16,144 bases of DNA from Halovenus sp. (GCA_003551265.1 PUMG01000136.1:1-16144), one strand, 5' to 3'; numbered from the stretch's first letter, positions 5,325 through 13,347 are shown. A program made the numbers and translations. The notes: generated by a model not told the origin, from the letters alone.

Positions 5325-5978
5325 ATGACAGACTGGGAGCGAAGGAGGGCAGTCGACCGAATCGAGCAACTCGTCGACACGGTCGAAACGGAGACGATGC
5401 CCGTCCCGGTTCGAGAAATCTGGGTCTTTGGCGACCTCGCACTCGGTCTCGACCCGGTCGAGCGAATCGACATCTACCTCACCAAAGACCTGTTGCTTGC
5501 CGACGATGTGGCGTGCGAACAGGAGTTTCTCGATACCCACGGAATCGAAGGCGTCGGAAGAACGGTGCGAGGCTCCTGGGCCCGAGCGCATCCCGAGTAC
5601 CTTCGTGCGACGACCAGCGGCTATGCAGCACCCGAGAAGTGTCTGGCAGCGCATCTGGTCGAGCCAGACGAGCAGATTCACCTCGAAGTCTGTAACGCGA
5701 GCTTCGAGCACAACGTCACACAGCGCCTCGAAGCGGCGAGAGCACGCGACAGCTACGAGGAGATTCTCGATCCCCGGGGGGCGTGTCTCTGGCTCGGTGG
5801 ACAGCGCTCGACGAGCGCGTTTGAGAAGCTCCGAAACGGCGAACTGGTGTTTCCCACGCTCGACGTTGCACTCGAAATGCTGGGGCTCGACGAGAACGAG
5901 GCCGCCAGGGCCGTCGACGCAATCGAGCGATTTCGCGACCAGCAAGACGGGGTTTCGGTCCGGGGAGACGTCGTTTGA
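5325..5978 (+). CDS. Haloarchaeal conserved protein of unknown function (resembles DUF7095)
   Basis: This 217-residue protein resembles a family I recall only from haloarchaea, probably DUF7095; I could not verify the number. After an N-terminal helix, the segment MPVPVREIWVFGDLALGLD leads to RIDIYLTKD (47-55). Its G36-D37...D49 spacing recalls the GS...DxD core of nucleotidyltransferases, but the first Asp of the DxD pair is replaced by Arg47 and the Ser by Asp37. The middle contains SWARAHPEYLRAT and GYAAPEKCLAAHLV; the C-terminus is helical (EKLRNGELVFPTLDVALEMLGL). No signal peptide or membrane segment is seen. The ATG at 5325 is chosen because upstream codons (frame open from 4893) run antisense to ncsA. 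It diverges from ncsA and converges with the stress protein 15 bp downstream. Role unknown. Confidence 0.8.
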   Translation: MTDWERRRAVDRIEQLVDTVETETMPVPVREIWVFGDLALGLDPVERIDIYLTKDLLLADDVACEQEFLDTHGIEGVGRTVRGSWARAHPEYLRATTSGYAAPEKCLAAHLVEPDEQIHLEVCNASFEHNVTQRLEAARARDSYEEILDPRGACLWLGGQRSTSAFEKLRNGELVFPTLDVALEMLGLDENEAARAVDAIERFRDQQDGVSVRGDVV

Positions 5979-5993
5979 GAGCTGTTCGAGCAG

Positions 5994-6443
5994 TCACCGG
6001 ACGACAGTGACTGGAACCGTTGCCCGCTCGACGAGTCCCTTCGCGACGCTGCCCAGCAACAGTTCTCCACGCTCGGAACGACCGCGGTGACCGACGTAGA
6101 TTGCATCGCACCCCTGTTCTTTCGCGTAGGCGGCAATCTCGCCGACAGGCTCTCCGTAGAGCAACTCCGTCTCGACTTCGTGACCGAGCTCGGCCGCCAG
6201 TTCCTCTGCTCGCTCGAGAACCGCGAGACCGCGGTGTTCGGCGTCTTCCAGACTCTCTGATATCAGGCGTTCGTCAGCGTCTGCGAACGTCGATATCGGT
6301 TCAGTTCCGCCCTCGTCGTAGACGTACGGGTCTGCCACGTTGACCACGGTGATTTCACCGTCGACAGCAGCTGCAATGTCGGCTGCGTAACGCAGGGCGC
6401 TGCTTGATTCGTCCGAGCCGTCGAATGCTACGATGGTGTTCAT
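5994..6443 (-). CDS. Universal stress protein (UspA family, ATP-binding type)
   Basis: This 149-residue single-domain Usp has the N-terminal strand MNTIVAFDGSDES and the C-terminal nucleotide motif G118-x2-G121-x9-G131-S132, which marks the ATP-binding subgroup. It ends with the conserved ATVPVTVVR strand. Such proteins are cytoplasmic homodimers linked to stress survival; haloarchaea carry dozens of copies, so no specific job can be assigned. It is monocistronic. It diverges from the CBS-MaoC gene with a 112-bp shared upstream region, where TACTTTAGG read leftward (about 6469-6477) is a fair TATA candidate for a nearly leaderless transcript. Confidence 0.92.
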   Translation of the reverse strand: MNTIVAFDGSDESSSALRYAADIAAAVDGEITVVNVADPYVYDEGGTEPISTFADADERLISESLEDAEHRGLAVLERAEELAAELGHEVETELLYGEPVGEIAAYAKEQGCDAIYVGHRGRSERGELLLGSVAKGLVERATVPVTVVR

Positions 6444-6520
6444 GTGTGTGAGTTGGCAGTCAATGAACCTAAAGTACTCCCCTCACTCCAGCATACTGAG
6501 AACGACGGAGCTGTGGCTGC

Positions 6521-6528
6521 AAAAATTG
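6521..6528 (+). promoter_or_regulatory. Probable TATA region of the CBS-MaoC gene
   Basis: The run AAAAATTG ends about 28 bp before ATG 6556, the position expected for a leaderless haloarchaeal transcript. It is the only A/T-rich block in the divergent gap on this side. Confidence 0.4.
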
Positions 6529-6555
6529 AACTGTCGTCAGTACGTAGTGTCAGAG

Positions 6556-7509
6556 ATGCCCTTTCCAATTCGCGTCGCTGACGTCATGAGCAGTCCGGTC
6601 GAAACAATCGAACTGGACGAGACTGTCGCCACCGCCGCAGCGGAGTGTTTCGAGAACGATATTGGTTCTCTTGTCGTCCTTGATGACGATGTGGTCGCTG
6701 GAATCGTGACCGGGATGGACCTCATCGAGGTGCTCGGCAGCGTCGACAATCCCGGTGAACAGCCCATCCAGACGGTAATGTCGACACCCGTTGTCACAAC
6801 CAGCCCGGAAGCGACAGTCGGAGCTGCTGTGCGGAAGATGAAAGAACACGACATTGCCCGGCTGGCCGTCCTCGTGGGTGACGACCTCGTCGGTCTCGTC
6901 AGCACCGACGACATCGTTCGATACGTGCCACAGGTGTTCCACCGATACGAACTTCCGTCCGAACACGAAGCCACCGACGAACCCATCGACGAAGCCACCG
7001 ACGAACCCATCGATCAGACACAATCGATGACGGCGTACGAGCAAGCCGGCTGGAAGTTCGAGTGTCACAGCCGTTCTGACGAAGAGACGACTGTCGGGGA
7101 CCGGGTAACGTTCACGAAAACAATCAGCGAGCAGGACGTCAGAACGTTCGCTGGGGCCAGCGGTGACACGAACCGGTTGCACCTTGACGAGGAGTACGCT
7201 CGCCAGACCAGATTTGGCACACGCATCGTCCACGGTACCCTCGTAAGCGGACTCATCAGTGCGGCACTCGCCCGTCTCCCTGGTCTGACCATCTACATCT
7301 CCCAGGACCTCTCTTTTCTCGCTCCCGTCGACATCGGCGACCAGGTCACGGCGGTCTGTGAAGTTGTCGGCACGTTCGGACAGAACAAGTACGAACTGAC
7401 GACGGACGTATTCGACGAGGATGGGGAGAAAGTGATCGAAGGCGAAGCGGCCGTTCTCATCGACGACTCACCGGAACTCACGCAGGTCGAACGTAGCGCA
7501 GTCGTGTGA
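6556..7509 (+). CDS. CBS-domain pair fused to a MaoC-like (R)-specific enoyl-CoA hydratase domain
   Basis: The product has 317 residues. Two CBS motifs occupy about 6-60 (VADVMSSPVETI ... VVAGIVTGMDLIEVL) and 70-125 (VMSTPVVTTSPEA ... LVGLVSTDDIVRYV). They are joined by an acidic linker with an exact tandem repeat (139-154) to a hot-dog MaoC domain (about 180-303). The hydratase signature is present: GDTNRLH at 203-209 with Asp204 and His209, then GTRIVHG at 221-227, so catalysis looks intact. CBS pairs bind adenosine ligands and often regulate attached enzymes. The fusion therefore suggests an acyl-CoA hydratase whose activity responds to adenylate or CoA/SAM-type ligands. The in-frame ATG at 6433 is rejected because it would read through the divergent promoter region; ATG 6556 gives the usual CBS N-terminus. 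Confidence 0.87.
   Translation: MPFPIRVADVMSSPVETIELDETVATAAAECFENDIGSLVVLDDDVVAGIVTGMDLIEVLGSVDNPGEQPIQTVMSTPVVTTSPEATVGAAVRKMKEHDIARLAVLVGDDLVGLVSTDDIVRYVPQVFHRYELPSEHEATDEPIDEATDEPIDQTQSMTAYEQAGWKFECHSRSDEETTVGDRVTFTKTISEQDVRTFAGASGDTNRLHLDEEYARQTRFGTRIVHGTLVSGLISAALARLPGLTIYISQDLSFLAPVDIGDQVTAVCEVVGTFGQNKYELTTDVFDEDGEKVIEGEAAVLIDDSPELTQVERSAVV
6967..7014 (+). repeat. Tandem 24-bp repeat in the CBS-MaoC linker
   Basis: Two copies (6967-6990 and 6991-7014) differ only in the last base. They encode EATDEPID twice in the acidic interdomain linker. The unit is in frame and could expand or contract by slippage without breaking the protein. Confidence 0.9.
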
Positions 7510-7654
7510 CACAGCCGTGCGTGCGCCACGCGGGCCGGATAGAGTGTTACTGGTTTGCCGGAGTGAAACCCGAGAGTTGTACACACCCTCACGAGATGAG
7601 AACAGCAGGTCGTCTTTTTCACAGTCAGCTACGTTATCTACAGCAGGGAGTATC
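7510..7654 (+). promoter_or_regulatory. Upstream region of the flavin-protein gene
   Basis: The 145 bp between two same-strand genes hold a small GC hairpin just after the first gene (GCGTG-CGC-CACGC near 7523-7535) and a T run at 7615-7619. The T run could be the T-rich end of the upstream transcript or the TATA region (CTTTTTCAC) of the next one. No ORF here looks real. Confidence 0.3.
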
Positions 7655-8089
7655 ATGACTGACCCCTGGTACGGAAAGACGATGGGACAGAGCGAGATAA
7701 CGAACTTTCTCACCGAGCAGGCAACCGGCGTGCTTGCTCTCTCGAACGACCGGCGTGCCTACGGCATCCCGATGTCGTTCGCGTGGGACGGAGACGGTGA
7801 GCGGGCGATCATGGACTTTGGCTTCGCTGAAACGAGCAAAAAGCGCGAGTTCATCGAGACGACCGACGAGTTTTGTCTCACAGTCTACGAGTGGGAAGAC
7901 CCGACTACCTGGCGGAGCGTCGTGATAACTGGTCCACTCACCAGGCTTGCTGAGGAGGATGTCGACGAAGACATCAAGGCGTGGTATTACGACGTGGCAA
8001 AAGATATCGATGTCTCCAGCGGTATCGTCGAACTCGAATGGTACGAACTGCAGGCAGACGAACTCTCTGGTGTTGCACTCTACGAGTGA
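7655..8089 (+). CDS. Pyridoxamine 5'-phosphate oxidase-related flavin-binding protein
   Basis: This 144-residue protein has the split-barrel fold typical of small PNPOx-like FMN or F420 binding proteins. The N-terminal helix ITNFLTEQATGVLAL is followed by a strand pair with GIPMSFAWDG. A FGFAETSKKREFIETTDEFCLTV block resembles the flavin-phosphate binding stretch (S/T-K-K/R), then TWRSVVITGPLTRL. Many haloarchaea encode several such proteins of unknown substrate, so oxidase activity cannot be claimed. ATG 7655 is preferred over an in-frame upstream ATG at 7517 because the extra 46 residues are low-quality and the shorter form begins as family members do. It converges with the 8330-8692 gene over 240 bp. 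Confidence 0.82.
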   Translation: MTDPWYGKTMGQSEITNFLTEQATGVLALSNDRRAYGIPMSFAWDGDGERAIMDFGFAETSKKREFIETTDEFCLTVYEWEDPTTWRSVVITGPLTRLAEEDVDEDIKAWYYDVAKDIDVSSGIVELEWYELQADELSGVALYE

Positions 8090-8329
8090 CACAGCAGATA
8101 TCTCCGGGACACTAGAGTTCCAGTATGGCGAACACACTCGATTCACGGCAGCGACCTCAGTACTCGTGCCAACTCATGCTCGACTTCATCGGAGAAACCG
8201 ACTACAGGGATTATCGTAGGTCATCATATATTTCTCGCTGCACGTCGCTCTGTACCGGTACGATAATCCCTCTAGCATACTTTGCTGGCGGCATACTCAC
8301 TCGTCGCTGGCGCTGGTGGTCTCGGCTCG
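8090..8329. other. Convergent intergenic region with a long inverted repeat
   Basis: The 240 bp between two converging genes contain no credible gene: the open frames here give Arg/Ser-rich shadow translations. The main feature is the 17-bp inverted repeat at 8202-8275, which overlaps a self-complementary GTACCGGTAC at 8252-8261. A short direct repeat GCATACT occurs at 8275-8281 and 8291-8297. Confidence 0.6.
8202..8275. repeat. 17-bp inverted repeat, MITE-like
   Basis: CTACAGGGATTATCGTA (8202-8218) is repeated in reverse complement at 8259-8275 with one mismatch; the inner 13 bp are perfect. The arms enclose 40 bp. If the outermost TA of each arm is read as a duplicated target, the element would be about 68 bp with termini starting CAGGG/GAGGG. 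That would suit a tiny non-autonomous Tc1/mariner (IS630)-type insertion. A hairpin shared by the two converging transcripts is the alternative. Confidence 0.5.
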
Positions 8330-8692
8330 TCAGTTATTCAACTCACGTTCGACGGCAGCCGCAAGCTCGTCGTACTGCTCGATGGGAATCTCGTTCGTGG
8401 TGACGAACACCCCGTGGTTCCCCGAGAGAACCCGGACGAGAGTACCACTTTCGAACCGCCGAATCGTGTACTCGTACCGTCCCAGCTCCGAGCCTTCGTG
8501 TGTCGGAATCCGTCGAAACCCTCCTCGCTCGTTCTCGACGAACGACCTGATGTCAGCGTCGGCAGAGAGGTAGTCTCTCAGAAATATCTGGTCGAAATCG
8601 TCCTCGGTAAAATAAACGATGCTACGGAGAGCATCGCTCGCAATCTCGGTACATGTCTCCACCAGACGGTCGTTGGCATCTTCCGATAGCAT
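8330..8692 (-). CDS. Small conserved haloarchaeal protein of unknown function (resembles DUF7522)
   Basis: This 120-residue acidic protein resembles a haloarchaea-specific family that I recall as DUF7522; the number is unverified. It has an N-terminal helix (DANDRLVETCTEIASDALRS), then IVYFTEDDFDQIFLRDYL, a central YEYTIRRFESGTLVRVLSG strand pair, GVFVTTNEI and a C-terminal helix. There are no cysteine clusters, membrane segments or catalytic motifs. The regular alternation of strands suggests a small alpha/beta domain. A leftward TATA candidate (GATATTTGAC, about 8722-8731) lies 30-39 bp upstream of the start. It is monocistronic, with the Ca2+-ATPase gene divergent on the other side. Confidence 0.75.
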   Translation of the reverse strand: MLSEDANDRLVETCTEIASDALRSIVYFTEDDFDQIFLRDYLSADADIRSFVENERGGFRRIPTHEGSELGRYEYTIRRFESGTLVRVLSGNHGVFVTTNEIPIEQYDELAAAVERELNN

Positions 8693-8787
8693 ACTGTATA
8701 TTCTGGAATAACGGTCAAATATCTACTCCTGACTTCTGCGGTCTACAGAGTGCGTTCGTTCCCGTCTCGTAAGAATGCAGTGACAGA

Positions 8788-8794
8788 TTTATTT
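8788..8794 (+). promoter_or_regulatory. Probable TATA box of the P-type ATPase gene
   Basis: TTTATTT is the best A/T block on this strand in the 213-bp gap between the divergent genes. Transcription from about 8818 would give a leader of nearly 90 nt before ATG 8906. The leader has no clear ribosome-binding site. Confidence 0.4.
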
Positions 8795-8905
8795 CTCGCC
8801 AACACGAGGGACTAGGTGAAACCACCCGGTACCGAGACGGCAGTCGTCGACGAGTCTTGATACCTGCTGGATATCCGTGAACGAGAGAGTTCAAACACAG
8901 TTTGC

Positions 8906-11668
8906 ATGGACGAGGACGACATCACCACTGATTGGCACGCACGAGATCTCGAGAAGGTATTCGAGCGCCTGGAGACGTCCTCGGACGGACTCTCGCGAGC
9001 AGAAGCGAAATCACGACTTGAACGGTTCGGCCCGAATGAAGTCGAGACAGAAGGCGGAACCTCGCTCTTTCGCATCTTTCTCGAGCAGTACCGCTCAGCG
9101 TTGATATGGGTGCTGATAGTCGCTGCCATCGTGATGGCTGGAGTCGGTCACCTGATAGACGCGGGTGTTATCGCTGGCATCGTCGTGTTCATCACGCTGT
9201 TTGGGTTCTTCCAGGATTTCCGTGCAGAACAGAGCATCCAGGCTCTTCAGGAGATGGCGACGACGTACGCCATGGTTCGACGCGACGGCGAGAAGACGGA
9301 AATCGACGCGAGAACGGTCGTTCCAGGTGACGTCGTGTTCGTCGAGTCGGGCGACATCGTCCCTGCCGACGCCCGAATCCTCGAAGAGTCGAACCTCGCG
9401 GTGGACGAGGCGGCGTTGACCGGTGAGAGCGTCGGCGTCTCGAAGTCCGCTGGCGTCACCGACCAGGAGACGTCGCTCGCAGAGCGTGAGAACATGCTGT
9501 TCAAGGATACAGTCGTTCAGCGAGGGTCGGGAGTGGGCGTCGTCGTCGAGACGGGACCGGAGTCCGAAATCGGCCAGATTGCAACGGCACTCGAAGCCGC
9601 CGAAGACCGCGACACACCGTTTCAGACAGAGATGGACCGCCTCGGCAAAATCATCGCGGTCGGGGTCGTCGCTATCGTCGCCGTAATCGGCCTCTCGGAA
9701 CTCGTTATCGGGGACACACCGCCACTGCAGGTCTTTCTGACTGCCGTCGGTATCGCGGTCTCCGCGGTGCCCGAGGGCTTACCTGCGGTCGTCACTCTGT
9801 CACTGGCGCTCGGTGCACGCCGGATGGCAGAGAAGAACGCTCTCGTTCGCCGTCTTCCGATTGTCGAGGCGCTCGGCTCTGTCGACGTCATCTGTACAGA
9901 CAAGACCGGAACGCTCACCGAAGAGGAGATGACGGTCACCCGACTGTACGCGCACGGCGAGCTGTACGAGGTGACCGGAACGGGATACGACACCGAGGGG
10001 GAGTTCCGCCGTGACGGCGACTCTGTCGAGCGAGACCGAGTTGCTGAGCTACTCCGGTGTGGGATGTTGTGCAACAACGTCGACATCGGAACGCGTGAAC
10101 GCGACGACGACAGTGAAGATGTGACAGACGACGACGGTCGAACGTACCTTGGCGACCCCACGGAGATTGCGCTGTTCGTCGCCTCTCAGAAGGCGGATTT
10201 CGACCACAGAGAGCTTGCTGAGGAGTACCCACGAATCGGCGAGGTTGAGTTCACCTCGGCACGCAAGCGGATGACGACACTCCATCGGACACCTGACGGT
10301 GGACACGTCGCGTACATGAAGGGTGCGCCAGAGACCGTCCTCGACCGGTGTACTCGCGAACTCGTCGACGGCGACATGGTCGAACTCACCGACGAACGGC
10401 GAGCGAAGATCGAGGAGGAGACCGAGCGATTCGCCGGAGACGCGTTACGGGTGATGGGGTTCGCGTTCCTTCCGGATGCACCCGACGAGGCAAGCGAAGA
10501 GATAGAAGACGGGATGGTGTTTCTGGGACTGCAGGGGATGTTGGACCCGCCCCGGCCGGAGGTCCCAGAGGCAATCCGTGGGTGTCAAAGCGCCGGTATC
10601 GACGTCGTCATGATAACGGGAGACAACGCCATCACGGCCGAAGCAATCGGCAGGGAGGTCGGCATCGAGTCACCACGCGTCGTCACCGGGCCGGAACTCG
10701 ACGACATGACCGACGAGGAACTCGCCGACATCGTCGAAGAGGTCGATGTCTTCGCCCGAACGTCGCCCGAACACAAAACGCGAATCCTGCAGACGTTCCA
10801 GCAGAAAGGACACACCGTCGCGATGACTGGTGACGGCGTGAACGATGCCCCCGCCGTGAAAAACGCCGATGTCGGCATCGCGATGGGCATCCGTGGCACG
10901 GACGTGACCGAACAGGCCTCTGATATCGTGCTTCTGGACGACAACTTCGCGACGATTCGCGAGGCCGTTCACGGCGGCCGACGCATCTTCGACAACGTTC
11001 GCAAGTTCGTCAACTACCTGCTGTCGGGCAACGGGGGCGAAGTGACGATGATTTTCACGGGAACGATGGCCGGTCTCGGACTGGTCATCACGCCGATACA
11101 GATTCTCTGGATCAACGTTGTCACCGACGGTATTCCCGCGCTCTCGATGGGGGTCGACCCCGCCGCAGAGGACATCATGGAACGCGACCCTCGCCCGCGC
11201 GATGAGGGTGTCATCACCAAACGTATCGTCACCTCAATCGTCGGCATCGCGCTCTTCATGACCATCTGCCTGCTCCCGCTGTTCTCGCTCAATTTCACGG
11301 GTGAGTTGATTCCGGGCTACGACGTGCTTGGCGCGCTGTTCGACTGGAGTCCGGGGTACGAGGTGAGCAGAGAGCTTGCCCAGACAATGGTGTTCACTGG
11401 ATTCGTCGTCATGGAAATAGTGCGCATCCAGGCGATTCGACACCGGTACGGGCTCGGAATCTTCTCGAACCGGTGGCTCGTTTTGGCTGTCCTCGTCGCA
11501 GTGACACTCCAGTTGCTCGTGCTGTATACGCCGACTGGACAGCTGCTGTTCGATGTCGAACCGCTCGGTCTCGTTCACTGGGCCCAGATTGCGATTGCTG
11601 CGGTCGTGTTCGCCCTCCTCATGGCTGTCTTCGTTCGGGTGCAGGACCGATATTTCGACCGCTACTGA
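8906..11668 (+). CDS. P-type cation-transporting ATPase, type IIA (Ca2+-ATPase-like)
   Basis: This 920-residue membrane pump is full length for the SERCA/PMR1 group. An N-terminal cation-ATPase domain (about 5-60) leads into M1-M2 (about 64-104). The actuator motif TGES is at 172-175, PEGLP in M4 at 289-293, the phosphorylation motif DKTGTLT at 332-338 (Asp332), the nucleotide-domain KGAPE at 472-476 and the hinge TGDGVND at 641-647. M5-M10 make up the last 220 residues. The residues that bind Ca2+ in SERCA have counterparts: Glu290 in M4, Asn709 and Glu712 in M5 (SGNGGE), and Asn737, Thr740 and Asp741 in M6 (NVVTD). This points to Ca2+ (or Mn2+) export rather than Na+/K+ transport, though specificity is inferred. 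The gene is transcribed alone and ends 5 bp from the converging samp1. Confidence 0.94.
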   Translation: MDEDDITTDWHARDLEKVFERLETSSDGLSRAEAKSRLERFGPNEVETEGGTSLFRIFLEQYRSALIWVLIVAAIVMAGVGHLIDAGVIAGIVVFITLFGFFQDFRAEQSIQALQEMATTYAMVRRDGEKTEIDARTVVPGDVVFVESGDIVPADARILEESNLAVDEAALTGESVGVSKSAGVTDQETSLAERENMLFKDTVVQRGSGVGVVVETGPESEIGQIATALEAAEDRDTPFQTEMDRLGKIIAVGVVAIVAVIGLSELVIGDTPPLQVFLTAVGIAVSAVPEGLPAVVTLSLALGARRMAEKNALVRRLPIVEALGSVDVICTDKTGTLTEEEMTVTRLYAHGELYEVTGTGYDTEGEFRRDGDSVERDRVAELLRCGMLCNNVDIGTRERDDDSEDVTDDDGRTYLGDPTEIALFVASQKADFDHRELAEEYPRIGEVEFTSARKRMTTLHRTPDGGHVAYMKGAPETVLDRCTRELVDGDMVELTDERRAKIEEETERFAGDALRVMGFAFLPDAPDEASEEIEDGMVFLGLQGMLDPPRPEVPEAIRGCQSAGIDVVMITGDNAITAEAIGREVGIESPRVVTGPELDDMTDEELADIVEEVDVFARTSPEHKTRILQTFQQKGHTVAMTGDGVNDAPAVKNADVGIAMGIRGTDVTEQASDIVLLDDNFATIREAVHGGRRIFDNVRKFVNYLLSGNGGEVTMIFTGTMAGLGLVITPIQILWINVVTDGIPALSMGVDPAAEDIMERDPRPRDEGVITKRIVTSIVGIALFMTICLLPLFSLNFTGELIPGYDVLGALFDWSPGYEVSRELAQTMVFTGFVVMEIVRIQAIRHRYGLGIFSNRWLVLAVLVAVTLQLLVLYTPTGQLLFDVEPLGLVHWAQIAIAAVVFALLMAVFVRVQDRYFDRY

Positions 11669-11673
11669 GACTG

Positions 11674-11955
11674 CTAGCCGCCAGAAACGGGGGGAAACAG
11701 CGCGAGTTCGTCGACGTCCGAGACATCGGTCTCCCAGCCAGCACGCTCGTGGAACGGGTCGTCGCCGTCACACAGGAGTTTGACGTGATCTTGCATGGTG
11801 CCGTCGCTGTCGAGAACGTGTGGTTCGAGCGCTGGATAGCTCTCGACGAGTGCGTCGAGTGCCTCCTCCAGAGTAACCTCCTCGGATTCCATCGTCACTT
11901 CGACGGTGCTCTCTCCTGCGGCCTCAGCGAGCGTGGCGAACAGTTTCCACCGCAT
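11674..11955 (-). CDS. samp1: SAMP1, ubiquitin-like small archaeal modifier protein (MoaD/ThiS fold)
   Basis: This 93-residue beta-grasp protein begins MRWKLFATLAEAAG and ends DELALFPPVSGG, the Gly-Gly terminus that the E1-like UbaA enzyme adenylates. Haloarchaeal SAMP1 is conjugated to lysines of target proteins and is also the small subunit of molybdopterin synthase. The start and ending match the SAMP1 group closely, more than SAMP2. It has very few lysines itself. An insertion-like stretch (about 68-80, DPFHERAGWETDV) precedes the final strand. It is the last gene after hmgA, 87 bp downstream on the same strand, and may have its own promoter. MoaD-only function is the alternative reading; the two roles are not exclusive in haloarchaea. 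Confidence 0.85.
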   Translation of the reverse strand: MRWKLFATLAEAAGESTVEVTMESEEVTLEEALDALVESYPALEPHVLDSDGTMQDHVKLLCDGDDPFHERAGWETDVSDVDELALFPPVSGG

Positions 11956-12042
11956 ACGTCGTACTCAGCGGGCGACTACAATGAGTGTTGCTTCCTGTGA
12001 TTGAGCTCCCTGAGTGCGGCGGTCCGGATTTTCCTGTCAGTC

Positions 12043-13254
12043 TCAACGACCGAGTTCTTCGTGGGCACTGGAGAGGTGTCGCGAGCAGAACGCGGCGACG
12101 AGCGAGAGTTCGCCTGCGAGCACTCCAACAGCGATTACCTCCGCGAGCGCGTCGGCGTTCGAGCCTGCTGGGTCCCCGCCCCCCCGGAGACCGAGCACGT
12201 CGAGTCCTTCTGACTGTGTCGGGAGCTTCGTCCCTCCACCAACAGTCCCAACTTCGAGCGACGCGAGCGAGACACTGGCGTACAGTCCGTCCTCGCGGGC
12301 GTCCATCGTCGTGATGGCGTTGGCTCCCTCGACGACCTGTGCTTCGTCCTGTCCCGTTGCGAGATACATCGCCGCGACAGTGTTCGCCGCGTGAGCGTTG
12401 AAGCCGAGGCTGGCGGCTTTGGCACTGCCGACGAGGTTCTTTCTGGTGTTGCCTTCGACCATCGCTTCCGGCGTCGTGTTGAGCGTCTCGCCGACGAGGT
12501 CACGGTCGAGGACGACATCGGCAGTAACGGTCCGTCCTCGACCTTCGACGGCGTTGATAGCGGCGGGTTTTTTGTCCGTACAGAGGTTGCCCGAGAGCGC
12601 GACGAGCTCGGCGGGCGTCTCGCGTTCGACGACATCGGCGGCCTGTCGGGTTGCGATTGTCGCCATGTTCATCCCCATCGCGTCTTTCGTGTCGTAGACG
12701 AAGCGCAAGAAGACGTTGTCACCCACGACGTAGGGGTCAACTCCCAGCAGTTCGCCATGGCTGGTCGTCGACTCCGCTGTCTCGCGCAGGCGGTCGATAT
12801 TCCCGTCGACCCACTCGACGACGGTCTCTGCCTCGGCAACGCCTGCAACCCGGAACACCGGGGCACGCGTCATCCCCGAGTCGGTGACACGAGCGGTTGC
12901 GCCACCGCTGTTCTCGATAGCCGAGAGGCCACGGTTGACGCTGGCCACGAGCGCGCCTTCTGTCGTCGCCAGCGGCAGGTAGAACTCGCCGTTTGCCGCG
13001 CTGCCGTCGACGGTGACCGGCCCGGCGACGCCGACGGGTACCTGCACTGCGCCGACCATGTTCTCGATGTTCGCTTCCGCGTCCGCGGCGTCGAACGTGT
13101 ACGACCCGACCACTTCGAGTGCAGTGCCGGTTTCGTCTTCGACGAACCGTCGACGAATCTCCGCTGCGGTTTCCGCGTCGACGTGGTCTTCGAGTTCGTA
13201 GAGTCGCAACTCGCCATCACGCAGTCTGTCGAGAAGGTCTGCCGGTGCTGTCAT
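12043..13254 (-). CDS. hmgA: 3-hydroxy-3-methylglutaryl-CoA reductase (NADPH), class I
   Basis: The enzyme reduces HMG-CoA to mevalonate, the committed step toward the isoprenoid lipids and carotenoids of haloarchaea, and is the target of statins. All catalytic residues are visible in the 403-residue product: Glu99 (ATTEG), Lys228 (CTDKKP), Asp303 (GQD) and His398 near the C-terminus (SAH). Signatures ENMVGAVQVPVG (64-75), DAMGMNM (191-197) and GTVGGGT (336-342) are intact. Length suits the archaeal class I form without membrane anchor. The start gives MTAPADLLDRLRDGELRLYELE, the usual haloarchaeal N-terminus (only part quoted here as a guide to the reading). Upstream lie 93 bp after rps3ae, with a near-perfect palindrome at the expected TATA position. 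Confidence 0.96.
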   Translation of the reverse strand: MTAPADLLDRLRDGELRLYELEDHVDAETAAEIRRRFVEDETGTALEVVGSYTFDAADAEANIENMVGAVQVPVGVAGPVTVDGSAANGEFYLPLATTEGALVASVNRGLSAIENSGGATARVTDSGMTRAPVFRVAGVAEAETVVEWVDGNIDRLRETAESTTSHGELLGVDPYVVGDNVFLRFVYDTKDAMGMNMATIATRQAADVVERETPAELVALSGNLCTDKKPAAINAVEGRGRTVTADVVLDRDLVGETLNTTPEAMVEGNTRKNLVGSAKAASLGFNAHAANTVAAMYLATGQDEAQVVEGANAITTMDAREDGLYASVSLASLEVGTVGGGTKLPTQSEGLDVLGLRGGGDPAGSNADALAEVIAVGVLAGELSLVAAFCSRHLSSAHEELGR

Positions 13255-13276
13255 GCCCGGAGTGTCGATGCCCCGG

Positions 13277-13301
13277 ACCGTAAGTTCTGCGAACTTGCGG
13301 T
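13277..13301 (-). promoter_or_regulatory. Dyad-symmetric site in the hmgA promoter
   Basis: ACCGTAAGTTC (13277-13287), spacer TGC, then GAACTTGCGGT (13291-13301): 10 of 11 positions are complementary. It lies 23-47 bp upstream of the hmgA start on the minus strand, which covers the place of the BRE/TATA in a leaderless promoter. It is a candidate repressor operator. Confidence 0.45.
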
Positions 13302-13347
13302 TACCTGTTGACGCCGACGTCAGCTCTTCGCCAATATTGATTCGCCG

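Noticed and set aside
5241..5945. N-terminal extension of NcsA to 562 residues
   Set aside because: The extra 235 residues run antisense to the 5325-5978 gene and match nothing in the family, while MECDKC at 5240 is the normal zinc-site N-terminus.
6967..7014. CRISPR-like or regulatory repeat
   Set aside because: Two contiguous in-frame units without spacers inside a coding region; a protein linker duplication explains it. No CRISPR array was seen anywhere.
8125..8403. Small + strand gene of 92 codons
   Set aside because: Runs across the inverted repeat and into the antisense of the 8330-8692 gene; composition (Arg, Ser, Trp) is that of a shadow frame.
12391..13311. 306-codon + strand frame opposite hmgA
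   Set aside because: It is fully antisense to an unambiguous HMG-CoA reductase and shows no domain.
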